A stretch of DNA of 7,859 nt. It comes from Butyrivibrio sp. (GTDB lineage: Bacteria; Bacillota; Clostridia; Lachnospirales; Lachnospiraceae). The notes below the pieces were generated by a model. The model had not been told where the DNA came from and did not search any database. It saw nothing but the letters and a program-made list of their open reading frames with translations. The translations under genes were made by a program, and so were the position numbers. Within the stretch, counting starts at the first letter, position 1; each line of letters opens with the position of its first letter. The stretch lies in NCBI GenBank assembly GCA_024688095.1, contig JAILEJ010000467.1:1-7859 (forward strand), written 5' to 3'. Below are positions 1 to 6,640 of the stretch, piece after piece.

Positions 1-11
1 AGGTAAATAAA

Positions 12-46
12 AACAGTGGTAGTTGATTAACTGCCACTGTTTTTTT
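12..46. terminator. Bidirectional intrinsic terminator downstream of tRNA-Ser
   Basis: The 13-base arms at 12-24 and 29-41 pair completely, with one T-G wobble, around a 4-base loop. Read on the plus strand the stem is followed by a run of seven T (40-46). Read on the minus strand it is followed by TTTTT ATTTA. It therefore fits a terminator for the minus-strand tRNA gene, and equally for whatever plus-strand gene ends before the window. Confidence 0.88.
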
Positions 47-51
47 ATAAG

Positions 52-137
52 CGGAGACGAGGGGATTCGAACCCCTGTGCCCTTACGGACAAACGCATTT
101 CGAGTGCGCCTCATTACGACCACTTTGATACGTCTCC
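52..137 (-). tRNA. tRNA-Ser (anticodon CGA)
   Basis: The minus strand folds into a complete class II (long variable arm) tRNA. The 7-bp acceptor stem GGAGACG/CGTCTCC spans 137-131 with 59-53, and the discriminator is G at 52. The D-stem is a short 3 bp (TCA/TGA) with GG in the loop. The anticodon stem is GCGCA/TGCGT around loop CTCGAAA, which puts anticodon CGA at plus positions 100-102. The variable arm is a 5-bp stem (TGTCC/GGGCA), and the T-arm is AGGGG TTCGAAT CCCCT. A long variable arm with CGA means serine, reading UCG codons. The 3' CCA is not encoded (the following bases are C-T-T), so it must be added by tRNA nucleotidyltransferase. The gene stands alone, with its own promoter upstream and a hairpin terminator immediately downstream. 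Confidence 0.96.
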
Positions 138-169
138 AAAAAAATAACCCATTAACGGGAACGCCTTTA

Positions 170-198
170 ATTATACGGAATGAGCGGTTTTAAGTCAA
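170..198 (-). promoter_or_regulatory. Sigma-A promoter of tRNA-Ser
   Basis: On the minus strand, TTGACT (198-193) is followed after exactly 17 bases by a perfect TATAAT (175-170). Transcription should start near 163-165, about 27 bases before the mature tRNA 5' end at 137. The short leader contains a CCC/GGG mini-hairpin (148-159). Near-consensus boxes with optimal spacing suit a stable-RNA promoter. Confidence 0.88.
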
Positions 199-205
199 TA
201 AACAG

Positions 206-234
206 TTGTTGAAGGTTCTCTAATTTTGTATAAT
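206..234 (+). promoter_or_regulatory. Probable sigma-A promoter of pfkA
   Basis: A perfect TATAAT -10 lies at 229-234. With 17-base spacing the -35 is TTGTTG (206-211), which matches consensus only in TTG. The predicted start near 241 leaves a leader of about 57 bases before pfkA. The promoter is back-to-back with the tRNA-Ser promoter; the two -35 boxes are 7 bases apart (199-205), so polymerases at the two sites may interfere. The -10 is convincing and the -35 is weak. Confidence 0.65.
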
Positions 235-298
235 GAGAATGAACTTTTTTTATATAAATTCATAAGTAACTGAATAAAAATATATAAGGAGGCTTTCC

Positions 299-1372
299 AT
301 GAAAAGAATCGGTATGTTGACCAGCGGTGGAGATTGTCAGGCTCTGAATGCGGCAATGCGAGGAGTTGTTAAATCTCTTGCAACAAGTGGAATAGAGATG
401 GAAGTTTATGGCTTTCTTGAGGGCTATAAAGGACTTATATATGGTAATTTCAGAATGCTTAGTCCAAAGGATTTTTCGGGAATCCTTACACGAGGCGGCA
501 CAATACTTGGTACCTCACGGACACCTTTTAAAACCATAAGGGAACCTGATGAAAATGGGCTTGATAAGGTTGAAGCAATGAAACAGAATTACTATAAGCT
601 CCAGCTTGACTGCCTTGTGGTTCTTGGTGGTAACGGTTCACAGAAAACAGCCAATCTTCTAAGTGAAGAAGGTCTTAACGTGGTTTCACTTCCCAAGACA
701 ATTGATAATGATCTTTGGGGAACAGATATGACCTTTGGATTTCAAAGTGCAGTAGATGTAGCAACTACAGCCATTGATTATATCCATACTACGGCAGACT
801 CCCATGGAAGAGTTTTTATAGTGGAGGTTATGGGACATAAGGTTGGATGGCTTACACTTAATGCCGGAATGGCAGGTGGTGCCGATGTTATCCTTATTCC
901 TGAGATTCCTTATGATATAAAAAAGGTTATAGATGCAATAGAAGGAAGAGAAAAAAGAGGCTCAAGATTTACTATCCTTGCAGTGGCTGAGGGTGCCATT
1001 TCAAAGGAAGATGCCAAATTGTCCAAGAAGGAATATAAGGAAAAGCTGGCTAATTATGTATATCCTTCTGTTTCTTATGAGCTTGCAGACCAGATTCAAA
1101 AGTTAACAGGAAGGGAAGTAAGAGTAACAGTTCCGGGACACATGCAAAGAGGCGGAGCGCCTGATCCTTATGACAGAGTATTTGCCAGCAGACTTGGTGC
1201 AGAAGCAGGTCAGCTTATATTAAAAGAAAAATATGGCTACATGGTAGCATATAAGAATAGAGAAATAGTCAAGGTGCCTTTATCTGAAATAGCGGGAAAG
1301 CTTAAAAAGGTTCCTTCTGATGCAAGTATTATAAAAGAAGCCAAGATGCTGGGAGTATGCTTTGGTGACTGA
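299..1372 (+). CDS. pfkA: 6-phosphofructokinase, clostridial group-III-like type
   Basis: Phosphorylates fructose 6-phosphate to fructose 1,6-bisphosphate, the committed step of glycolysis, in the cytoplasm. At 357 residues it is longer than the classic bacterial ATP-PFK of about 320. Visible motifs: N-terminal nucleotide-binding TSGGDCQALN (8-17), GGNGS (110-114), catalytic PKTIDND (132-138, with catalytic base Asp136), VEVMGHKVGW (175-184, substrate binding, with His180 where E. coli PfkA has Arg) and PGHMQRGG (279-286). Donor-specificity positions are mixed: Gly113 (equivalent to E. coli Gly104) is the ATP-type residue, while Lys133 (equivalent to position 124) is typical of PPi-dependent enzymes. 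By the Gly/Asp rule I infer ATP, but PPi use is not excluded. The start is fixed by AAGGAGG at 286-292, six bases before ATG. It has its own promoter upstream. dnaX follows after 38 bases with no terminator between, so read-through into dnaX is likely. Confidence 0.95.
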   Translation: MKRIGMLTSGGDCQALNAAMRGVVKSLATSGIEMEVYGFLEGYKGLIYGNFRMLSPKDFSGILTRGGTILGTSRTPFKTIREPDENGLDKVEAMKQNYYKLQLDCLVVLGGNGSQKTANLLSEEGLNVVSLPKTIDNDLWGTDMTFGFQSAVDVATTAIDYIHTTADSHGRVFIVEVMGHKVGWLTLNAGMAGGADVILIPEIPYDIKKVIDAIEGREKRGSRFTILAVAEGAISKEDAKLSKKEYKEKLANYVYPSVSYELADQIQKLTGREVRVTVPGHMQRGGAPDPYDRVFASRLGAEAGQLILKEKYGYMVAYKNREIVKVPLSEIAGKLKKVPSDASIIKEAKMLGVCFGD

Positions 1373-1410
1373 TATATCAGCGAATATAGTTTTGTTGGAG
1401 TAGTAGTTAA

Positions 1411-3333
1411 ATGGCTTATGTAGCACTTTATAGAAAATTCAGACCCCCTGTCTTTGAGGACGTAAAAGGACAGGATCATATAGTTACAACACTTAAAAAT
1501 CAGATTAAATCTGACAGAGTAGGACATGCTTACCTGTTTTGCGGAACCCGCGGAACAGGTAAGACTTCTGTTGCGAAGATTTTTGCCAGAGCAGTGAACT
1601 GTGAACATCCTGTAGACGGAAGTCCTTGCGGTGAATGTGAAACCTGTAAAGCAATCGCATCCGGTAGCAGTCTTAATGTGATTGAAATTGATGCTGCTTC
1701 AAATAACGGTGTTGATAACATCAGAGAAATAGTTGATGAGGTTTCATATTCTCCAACCAAAGGTAAATATAAGGTATATATCATAGATGAGGTTCATATG
1801 CTTTCAACCGGTGCATTTAATGCTCTATTGAAAACACTTGAAGAACCGCCTTCCTATGTTATTTTTATTTTGGCAACTACAGAAGTACATAAAATACCCA
1901 TAACCATTCTCTCCCGTTGTCAGAGATATGATTTTCACAGAATTACGGCAAGTATTATAGAAGACAGATTACGGGAAGTTACATCTGCAGAGAATGTTGC
2001 AGTTGAAGATAAAGCTCTTAAATACATAGCTAAAACCGCTGATGGTTCTATGAGAGATTCCTTAAGTCTTCTTGATCAGTGTATAGCTTTTAATTATGGT
2101 GAAGAGCTTACTTACGAAAAGGTTTTAAATGTACTTGGAGCAGTGGATACAGGTATATTTAGTAATTTGTTTACCTATCTCTATGAACAGGATGTAACAA
2201 AAGCCTTGAATCTTCTTTCGGATGTGGTTATACAAGGCAGAGAGCTTAATCAGTTTGTGAATGATTTTGTATGGTATCTAAGAAACCTTATGCTGGTTCA
2301 TACTTCGGATCAAATGGAGGATGTGGTTGATATTTCAGCAGATAACCTTCAGATTCTCAAGAATCAGGCAGAACTTGCTGATATGGATACAATCCTTAGA
2401 TTTATCAGGATTTTTTCAGAGTTATCCTCTAAAATGCGCTATGCTACCCAGAAGCGTATTATGATTGAAATGGAATTTATAAAGGTATGCAAGCCTCAAA
2501 TGGAAGAAACAGAGGATTCTCTCGAAGACAGGATCAGAATACTTGAGGAACATACAGCTAAAGCTGACAAACTTCTTGATGGAATAAAGAGTGGACAGAT
2601 TGCAGTGGCTGCGGCATCAGGAATTGGACAAAATTCTGGAACAGTAAAGGTGGCAGAGCCTAAAAAGCTTGACCGGGCCGTACCTGACGATATTAAACAA
2701 ATTGTTAAGGGATGGGTCAGGATACTTTCAGGTATGACAATGCCAGATAGAGAATATTTAAAAAATGCTCGCCTAAGTCTTGGTAATGATGATAAACTGC
2801 TTATAGTCATAAATAATAACGTAAGGGCAGCTCATTATAACGAAGAGGAATACCATAATAATCTTAAAAACTATCTTTCTGAGCAAATAGGTAAAGAAGT
2901 GGATTTTGAAGTAAGATATCTGGAACCGGAAAGAAAATTTGAAGAAAATTATGTGGATTTGGCAGTTATTAATTTTGATGTTATAACAGAAGAGGAAGAA
3001 TCTGCTCCTGAGTATATTAAACCTGAATCTAACGATGATAAAGTAATGATGCCGGAAGAAAATAATGATTCCCATAATGAAGCTGAAGCCTTTTTGGGAA
3101 ATCCTGAAAGTGACAAAAGCCAGGCAAGTGATAATATAAATGTTCAGGAAAGTACAGCAGACATGACTGATGAATCTGAAAATGCATTTATTGCGGATGA
3201 TAATGATTTTGAAGTTGAAGGACAAATGGAATATATCCCTGAAGAAGCATATGATCTTAGTAGCCGGATGCAAGAAGGAAATGGCGACGACGATAATGCT
3301 TTTGAAGAAAAAGATATAGAAGATGAAGAATAA
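1411..3333 (+). CDS. dnaX: DNA polymerase III subunit gamma/tau (clamp loader ATPase)
   Basis: ATPase subunit of the clamp loader, which opens the beta clamp onto primed DNA. The tau form also tethers polymerase and helicase at the replication fork. The N-terminus (ALYRKFRP, 5-12) is the standard DnaX start. Walker A is GTRGTGKTS (45-53). The zinc-module cysteines are C64, C73, C76 and C79. Walker B is IIDEVH (124-129). The SRC arginine-finger motif is at 168-170 and the sensor-2 region is GSMRDSLSLLDQ (212-223). The collar domain follows to about 360, then a linker (about 365-425) and a tau-specific region (about 425-520). Residues 527-640 form a low-complexity acidic tail. At 640 residues it is longer than B. 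subtilis DnaX (about 563), and the tail explains the difference. The ribosome binding site is weak (TGGAG at 1396-1400). ybaB begins 23 bases downstream, as in many bacteria. A possible internal frameshift site is listed separately. Confidence 0.97.
   Translation: MAYVALYRKFRPPVFEDVKGQDHIVTTLKNQIKSDRVGHAYLFCGTRGTGKTSVAKIFARAVNCEHPVDGSPCGECETCKAIASGSSLNVIEIDAASNNGVDNIREIVDEVSYSPTKGKYKVYIIDEVHMLSTGAFNALLKTLEEPPSYVIFILATTEVHKIPITILSRCQRYDFHRITASIIEDRLREVTSAENVAVEDKALKYIAKTADGSMRDSLSLLDQCIAFNYGEELTYEKVLNVLGAVDTGIFSNLFTYLYEQDVTKALNLLSDVVIQGRELNQFVNDFVWYLRNLMLVHTSDQMEDVVDISADNLQILKNQAELADMDTILRFIRIFSELSSKMRYATQKRIMIEMEFIKVCKPQMEETEDSLEDRIRILEEHTAKADKLLDGIKSGQIAVAAASGIGQNSGTVKVAEPKKLDRAVPDDIKQIVKGWVRILSGMTMPDREYLKNARLSLGNDDKLLIVINNNVRAAHYNEEEYHNNLKNYLSEQIGKEVDFEVRYLEPERKFEENYVDLAVINFDVITEEEESAPEYIKPESNDDKVMMPEENNDSHNEAEAFLGNPESDKSQASDNINVQESTADMTDESENAFIADDNDFEVEGQMEYIPEEAYDLSSRMQEGNGDDDNAFEEKDIEDEE
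2648..2672 (+). other. Candidate -1 frameshift site in dnaX (gamma-like product)
   Basis: Codons 418-419 of dnaX read AAA AAG (2662-2667). A -1 shift there gives GCT and then TGA at 2670-2672, ending the protein at 420 residues. A Shine-Dalgarno-like AGGTGG (2648-2653) lies 8 bases upstream. E. coli dnaX has the same arrangement: A AAA AAG, an upstream SD-like stimulator, and a TGA one codon later, giving gamma of 431 residues against tau of 643. Against it, the heptamer here is T AAA AAG, so the P-site tRNA cannot re-pair fully. No strong GC-rich hairpin follows; a 7-bp pairing of 2668-2674 with 2715-2721 is possible but starts too close. This is inference from sequence only. Confidence 0.3.
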
Positions 3334-3356
3334 TAGTTAATTAAAGGAGAACTAAA

Positions 3357-3701
3357 ATGGCAAAACGTGGAGGATTTCCGGGCGGAGGAATGCCCGGTAA
3401 TATGAATAATTTAATGAAACAGGCACAGCGTATGCAGCGCCAGATGGAAGAAAGCCAGAAGGAACTTGAAACCAAAGAATTTACAGCAAAGGCCGGTGGT
3501 GGCGCTGTAGAGGCAACCGTTATGGGAAATAAGACTTTAAAGAGCCTTGTTATTTCACCTGATGCAGTAGATCCCGATGATGTTGAAATGCTTCAGGACT
3601 TAATAGTTGCAGCAGTTAATGAAGCAATGGCTCAGGCTGATACTGCCAGTAGCGATATGCTTGGCAAGATGACAGGTGGTCTTGGAGGAATGCCGTTTTA
3701 A
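3357..3701 (+). CDS. ybaB: YbaB/EbfC family nucleoid-associated protein
   Basis: Small DNA-binding protein of the YbaB/EbfC family, which forms dimers and coats nucleoid DNA; its cellular role is not settled. The 114-residue length fits the family. A glycine-rich start (MAKRGGFPGGG) leads into a helix with NMNNLMKQAQRMQ (15-27) and a charged QMEESQKELE segment (29-38). The conserved core follows, with FTAKAGGGAVEATVMGN (42-58) and VDPDDVEMLQDLIVAAVNEA (71-90). The tail is Gly/Met-rich. AAAGGAGA (3343-3350) sits six bases before ATG. The position between dnaX and recR is the classic conserved arrangement. Its TAA stop shares one base with the recR start (TAATG), indicating translational coupling. 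Confidence 0.95.
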   Translation: MAKRGGFPGGGMPGNMNNLMKQAQRMQRQMEESQKELETKEFTAKAGGGAVEATVMGNKTLKSLVISPDAVDPDDVEMLQDLIVAAVNEAMAQADTASSDMLGKMTGGLGGMPF

Positions 3702-4300
3702 TGGATCTCTATAGTGGACATATAAACAGATTGGTTGAAGAGCTTGCATCTCTTCCGGGCATTGGAGGTAAGTCTGCTCAAAGACTTGCTTTCTATATTA
3801 TAAATATGCCTAAAGACAGGGTGGCAAAACTTACAAAAACAATATCGGATGCAAGAGAAAATGTACATTACTGTAAAGTATGTTGTACTCTTACCGATGA
3901 TGAGATTTGTCCAATTTGTGCTAACGAAAAAAGGGACCATCGTACAATAATGGTGGTTGAAAATACCAGAGATCTTGCAGCTTATGAAAAAACCGGAAAA
4001 TATGAAGGTGTATATCATGTTTTGCATGGTGCTATATCGCCTATGCTTGGTGTGGGTCCGGGGGATATAAGACTTACAGAGCTTATGCACAGATTGCAGA
4101 CTGAAGATGTTGATGAGGTAATAGTTGCTACCAATTCAAGTCTTGAGGGTGAAACAACTGCAATGTATATAAGCAAATTGATAAAGCCTACCGGAATTAA
4201 AGTTACAAGAATTGCCAGCGGAGTACCTGTTGGCGGCGATCTGGAATATATAGATGAAGTAACGCTTTTAAGAGCTCTTGAAGGACGAACAGAGCTTTAA
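3701..4300 (+). CDS. recR: Recombination mediator RecR
   Basis: Acts with RecO and RecF in the RecFOR pathway, loading RecA onto gapped DNA during recombinational repair. The 199-residue length is typical. The N-terminus carries a helix-hairpin-helix with LPGIGGKSAQRLA (18-30). A four-cysteine zinc motif follows at C58, C61, C70 and C73, with an extra Cys at 62. The Toprim domain runs from about 81 to 175, including VVENTRDL (85-92) and the G-V-G-P-G-D-I segment (117-123). The conserved C-terminal segment is GVPVGGDLEYIDEVTLLRAL (174-193). The ATG overlaps the ybaB stop by one base (3701), so translation is coupled and no separate ribosome binding site is needed. Confidence 0.97.
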   Translation: MDLYSGHINRLVEELASLPGIGGKSAQRLAFYIINMPKDRVAKLTKTISDARENVHYCKVCCTLTDDEICPICANEKRDHRTIMVVENTRDLAAYEKTGKYEGVYHVLHGAISPMLGVGPGDIRLTELMHRLQTEDVDEVIVATNSSLEGETTAMYISKLIKPTGIKVTRIASGVPVGGDLEYIDEVTLLRALEGRTEL

Positions 4301-4318
4301 GTTTTTGCAATTTTTTTT
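4271..4318 (+). terminator. Weak candidate terminator at the end of recR
   Basis: AGAGCTCT (4271-4278) can pair with AGAGCTTT (4291-4298) to give an 8-bp stem with one wobble. It overlaps the last recR codons and stop. T runs follow at 4302-4306 and 4311-4318. The stem is modest and the T run starts three bases late, so termination is probably partial. A -10-like TATAAC (4320-4325) just downstream could start galM, but it has no convincing -35. Confidence 0.35.
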
Positions 4319-4353
4319 GTATAACAACAAATGTAATAAAGGCGGAGGAAAAA

Positions 4354-5394
4354 ATGGGAGTTAAGAGAGAATTCATCGGAGAAACCGGTAATGGAGCACC
4401 TGTGTATGGTTATCATATTTCCAATACCAATGGTATGGAAGTTGTAGTATTAAATTACGGTGCTACAATCAAAAATATTTTTGTACCTGACAAAAATGGA
4501 GAAAAGATTGACGTAGCTTTAGGCTATGATGATTTAAATCAGTATTTTACCAATGACGTATTTTTTGGATCAACTGTAGGGCCAAGTGCAAACAGAATAA
4601 AAGATGCAAAATATAAAATAGACGATGTTGAGTACATACTTCCTGTAAATGACGGACCGAATAATCTTCATTCCGATGCCAATTCAGGTTTACATAAACG
4701 AGTATGGGATACTATTGAGGAAGAAAACAGTGTTACATTTAAGATAGAAATGGAAGACGGAGACATTGGATTCCCCGGCAATAAAGAAATTTCTCTTACA
4801 TATTCTTTGAGCGATGATAATGCCCTTAGTCTCCATTATCATGCAACAAGTGATGCTAAAACCTTAATTAATCCGACTAATCATGTTTACTTTAATCTTA
4901 ACGGCCATAAATCCGGAACAATTGCAGATCATATTATGCAGATGAATGCATCAAAGTATACACCTGTTGTTGAAGGAGCGATTCCTACAGGTGAAATAAC
5001 AGATGTTGAAGGCACACCACTGGATTTCACAACTGCAAAGCCTATTGGACGTGATATTAATGAAGATTTTGACCAGCTTAAACTGGTTGGCGGATATGAT
5101 CATAATTTCTGTATTGATAATGCTGACGGAACAAGGAGAAGTTTCTGCGATGTAACTAGTCCTGCTACAGGAATTTCACTTCATTGTTCAACAACACTTC
5201 CGGGATTTCAGTTTTATTCAGGAAATTTCATTGATAATGTTAAGGGTAAAGAGGGCATTATCTATAATAAGAGAAGCGGTTTCTGCTTAGAAACACAATT
5301 TTATCCAAATTCTATAAATGAACCAGAATTTCCAGACTCTGTATTTGGACCAGAAAGAGAATATGACTCAATAACTGTTTATCAGTTTGGTTGA
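4354..5394 (+). CDS. galM: Aldose 1-epimerase (galactose mutarotase)
   Basis: Interconverts the alpha and beta anomers of aldoses such as galactose and glucose, supplying the anomer that galactokinase or glucokinase needs; cytoplasmic, since no signal peptide is seen. The 346-residue length is normal. Expected active-site residues are all visible: Asn80-Arg81 (GPSANRI), His106 (NNLHSD), catalytic acid His177 in NPTNHVYFNL (173-182), Asp249 in GGYDHNF (246-252) and catalytic base Glu313 in GFCLETQFYPNSIN (309-322). GGAGG (4344-4348) lies five bases before ATG. It follows recR after 53 bases and is not part of the replication-repair cluster. No other galactose (Leloir) gene lies in the window. 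The next gene starts 23 bases downstream, so the two are probably co-transcribed. Confidence 0.93.
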   Translation: MGVKREFIGETGNGAPVYGYHISNTNGMEVVVLNYGATIKNIFVPDKNGEKIDVALGYDDLNQYFTNDVFFGSTVGPSANRIKDAKYKIDDVEYILPVNDGPNNLHSDANSGLHKRVWDTIEEENSVTFKIEMEDGDIGFPGNKEISLTYSLSDDNALSLHYHATSDAKTLINPTNHVYFNLNGHKSGTIADHIMQMNASKYTPVVEGAIPTGEITDVEGTPLDFTTAKPIGRDINEDFDQLKLVGGYDHNFCIDNADGTRRSFCDVTSPATGISLHCSTTLPGFQFYSGNFIDNVKGKEGIIYNKRSGFCLETQFYPNSINEPEFPDSVFGPEREYDSITVYQFG

Positions 5395-5417
5395 GATTAT
5401 AAAAGATAGGAATACAA

Positions 5418-6632
5418 ATGGCAGAAGTCAAAGATTTCAGCTTATATGCTGATAAAAAAAATAATAATACCGACCGGGCACCTGAGCCTTCTTATCGCGA
5501 AAAAATAAGAAATCACAGAATGCTGGTACTTTTCAGAACAGTCGCAATAGTTGCAATAGCCGTTGTGGCTGTTGCTATTATATACGTAAGTTGGAAAGAC
5601 AAAAACTATACTGAAGCTGTTATATCCAAAAGTGTAAAAATATCTGATGCTTCTTCATCTAAGATAATCAATCTAAATGGTCATATACTTATGTACAGTA
5701 AGGATGGTGTTTCTTTGGTTGGCTCCAACGGAGATTCAATGTGGAATCTGACCTATGAAATGCAGAATCCCATAAGCAGGGTATGTGAAGATGTAGTTGC
5801 AATAGGCGATTATAATGGCCATTTAATATATGTTGCCAATACTGATGGTGAAATGGGTGAAATAGACACTAATCTTCCTATAAGAGATTTCTGTGTTGCA
5901 TCACAGGGAGTTGTAGCAGTAATACTGGATGATACCGATATTACCTGGATATATCTGTATGATTCTAAGGGGAATGAACTGGCAAACTTCAAAACGACTA
6001 TGGCAGATAGCGGATATCCGCTTGGAGTTGCCATTTCTCCTAATGGGGAACTTGTTTGCGTATCATATCTTTATCCACAGGATGGAGAATTGAAAACCAG
6101 CATTGCTTTTTATAACTTTGGATCAGTAGGTCAGAATGCAATTGACAATTATGCAAGTGGTTATGATTATCCGGGAGTTGTGGTTCCCTTTGTTCATTTC
6201 CTTAATAGCAGCACTGCCTTTGCAGTATCTGATGATAGAATAATGTTTTTTACGGGTAGCGAAGTTCCTGCAAGTTCATCGGAACACTTAACAGGAAATG
6301 ATGAGATCAGATCGATTTATTATGATGAAGATTATGTAGGACTTGTATTTTTTAATAGTACAGATAAGGGTGAATACAGACTGGAAGTATATAACACATC
6401 AGGTTCCAAGGTTATGGAAAAATATTTTGATGTAGAGTATAGTGATATTTTCTTTGATAACGGACAAATAGTTGTTTACTCTGATTCGGAGATAATTATA
6501 TATGGAGTAGATGGTGCTGATAAATATCAGGGGGTGTTTGATCAAACGGTCAAGGCTGTTATACCTACTAACATCAGAAGCAGATTTTTGATGGTAACCG
6601 AGAATTCTATTTTAACTATGGACTTAAAGTAA
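5418..6632 (+). CDS. DUF5711-like membrane-anchored protein, likely beta-propeller
   Basis: Function unknown. I recognise the overall pattern as the DUF5711 family common in Lachnospiraceae, from memory of the family rather than a search. The N-terminus is hydrophilic (1-35) with Lys/Arg before a single hydrophobic segment (about 36-57). That predicts a cytoplasmic N-terminus and an exported C-terminal domain of about 345 residues; no signal-peptidase site is evident. The exported part is rich in short beta-strand blocks ending in G/D-N-G turns, such as LMYSKDGVSLVGSNG (91-105), GDYNGHLIYVANTDGEMGE (131-149), IYLYDSKGNELANF (178-191) and AISPNGELVCVSYL (205-218). This resembles a WD40/PQQ-like propeller. 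The ribosome binding site is weak (AGGA, 5408-5411). It lies 23 bases after galM and 8 bases before the CvpA-family gene, so the last two probably work together at the envelope. Confidence 0.75.
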   Translation: MAEVKDFSLYADKKNNNTDRAPEPSYREKIRNHRMLVLFRTVAIVAIAVVAVAIIYVSWKDKNYTEAVISKSVKISDASSSKIINLNGHILMYSKDGVSLVGSNGDSMWNLTYEMQNPISRVCEDVVAIGDYNGHLIYVANTDGEMGEIDTNLPIRDFCVASQGVVAVILDDTDITWIYLYDSKGNELANFKTTMADSGYPLGVAISPNGELVCVSYLYPQDGELKTSIAFYNFGSVGQNAIDNYASGYDYPGVVVPFVHFLNSSTAFAVSDDRIMFFTGSEVPASSSEHLTGNDEIRSIYYDEDYVGLVFFNSTDKGEYRLEVYNTSGSKVMEKYFDVEYSDIFFDNGQIVVYSDSEIIIYGVDGADKYQGVFDQTVKAVIPTNIRSRFLMVTENSILTMDLK

Positions 6633-6640
6633 AACTGGAA

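Noticed and set aside
138..298. Riboswitch or T-box in the pfkA leader
   Set aside because: The transcribed leader is about 57 bases, A/T-rich, with no hairpin, terminator or T-box motif. Only the promoter and the AAGGAGG ribosome binding site are supported.
1369..1380. 12-base perfect palindrome CTGATATATCAG across the pfkA stop codon
   Set aside because: The stem is at most four pairs around a TATA loop and no T run follows, so it is not a terminator. It is short enough to be chance.
1373..1410. SRP RNA (ffs) or another small RNA just before dnaX, as found in some Firmicutes
   Set aside because: Only 38 bases separate pfkA from dnaX, too little for SRP RNA, and no conserved SRP RNA sequence is seen.
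2757..2763. Canonical slippery heptamer T TTA AAA in dnaX with a -1 stop 20 bases further on (2784-2786)
   Set aside because: A shift here would end the protein at about residue 458, inside the tau-specific domain rather than in the linker. No SD-like stimulator or hairpin is seen, and such heptamers are expected by chance in an AT-rich gene. The AAA AAG site at codons 418-419 is the better candidate.
2773..3273. Long minus-strand open frame (166 codons) opposite the 3' part of dnaX
   Set aside because: It mirrors the acidic, AT-rich dnaX tail. Its translation is dominated by Ile/Phe with no recognisable domain, and there is no ribosome binding site or promoter. The plus-strand dnaX frame accounts for this DNA.
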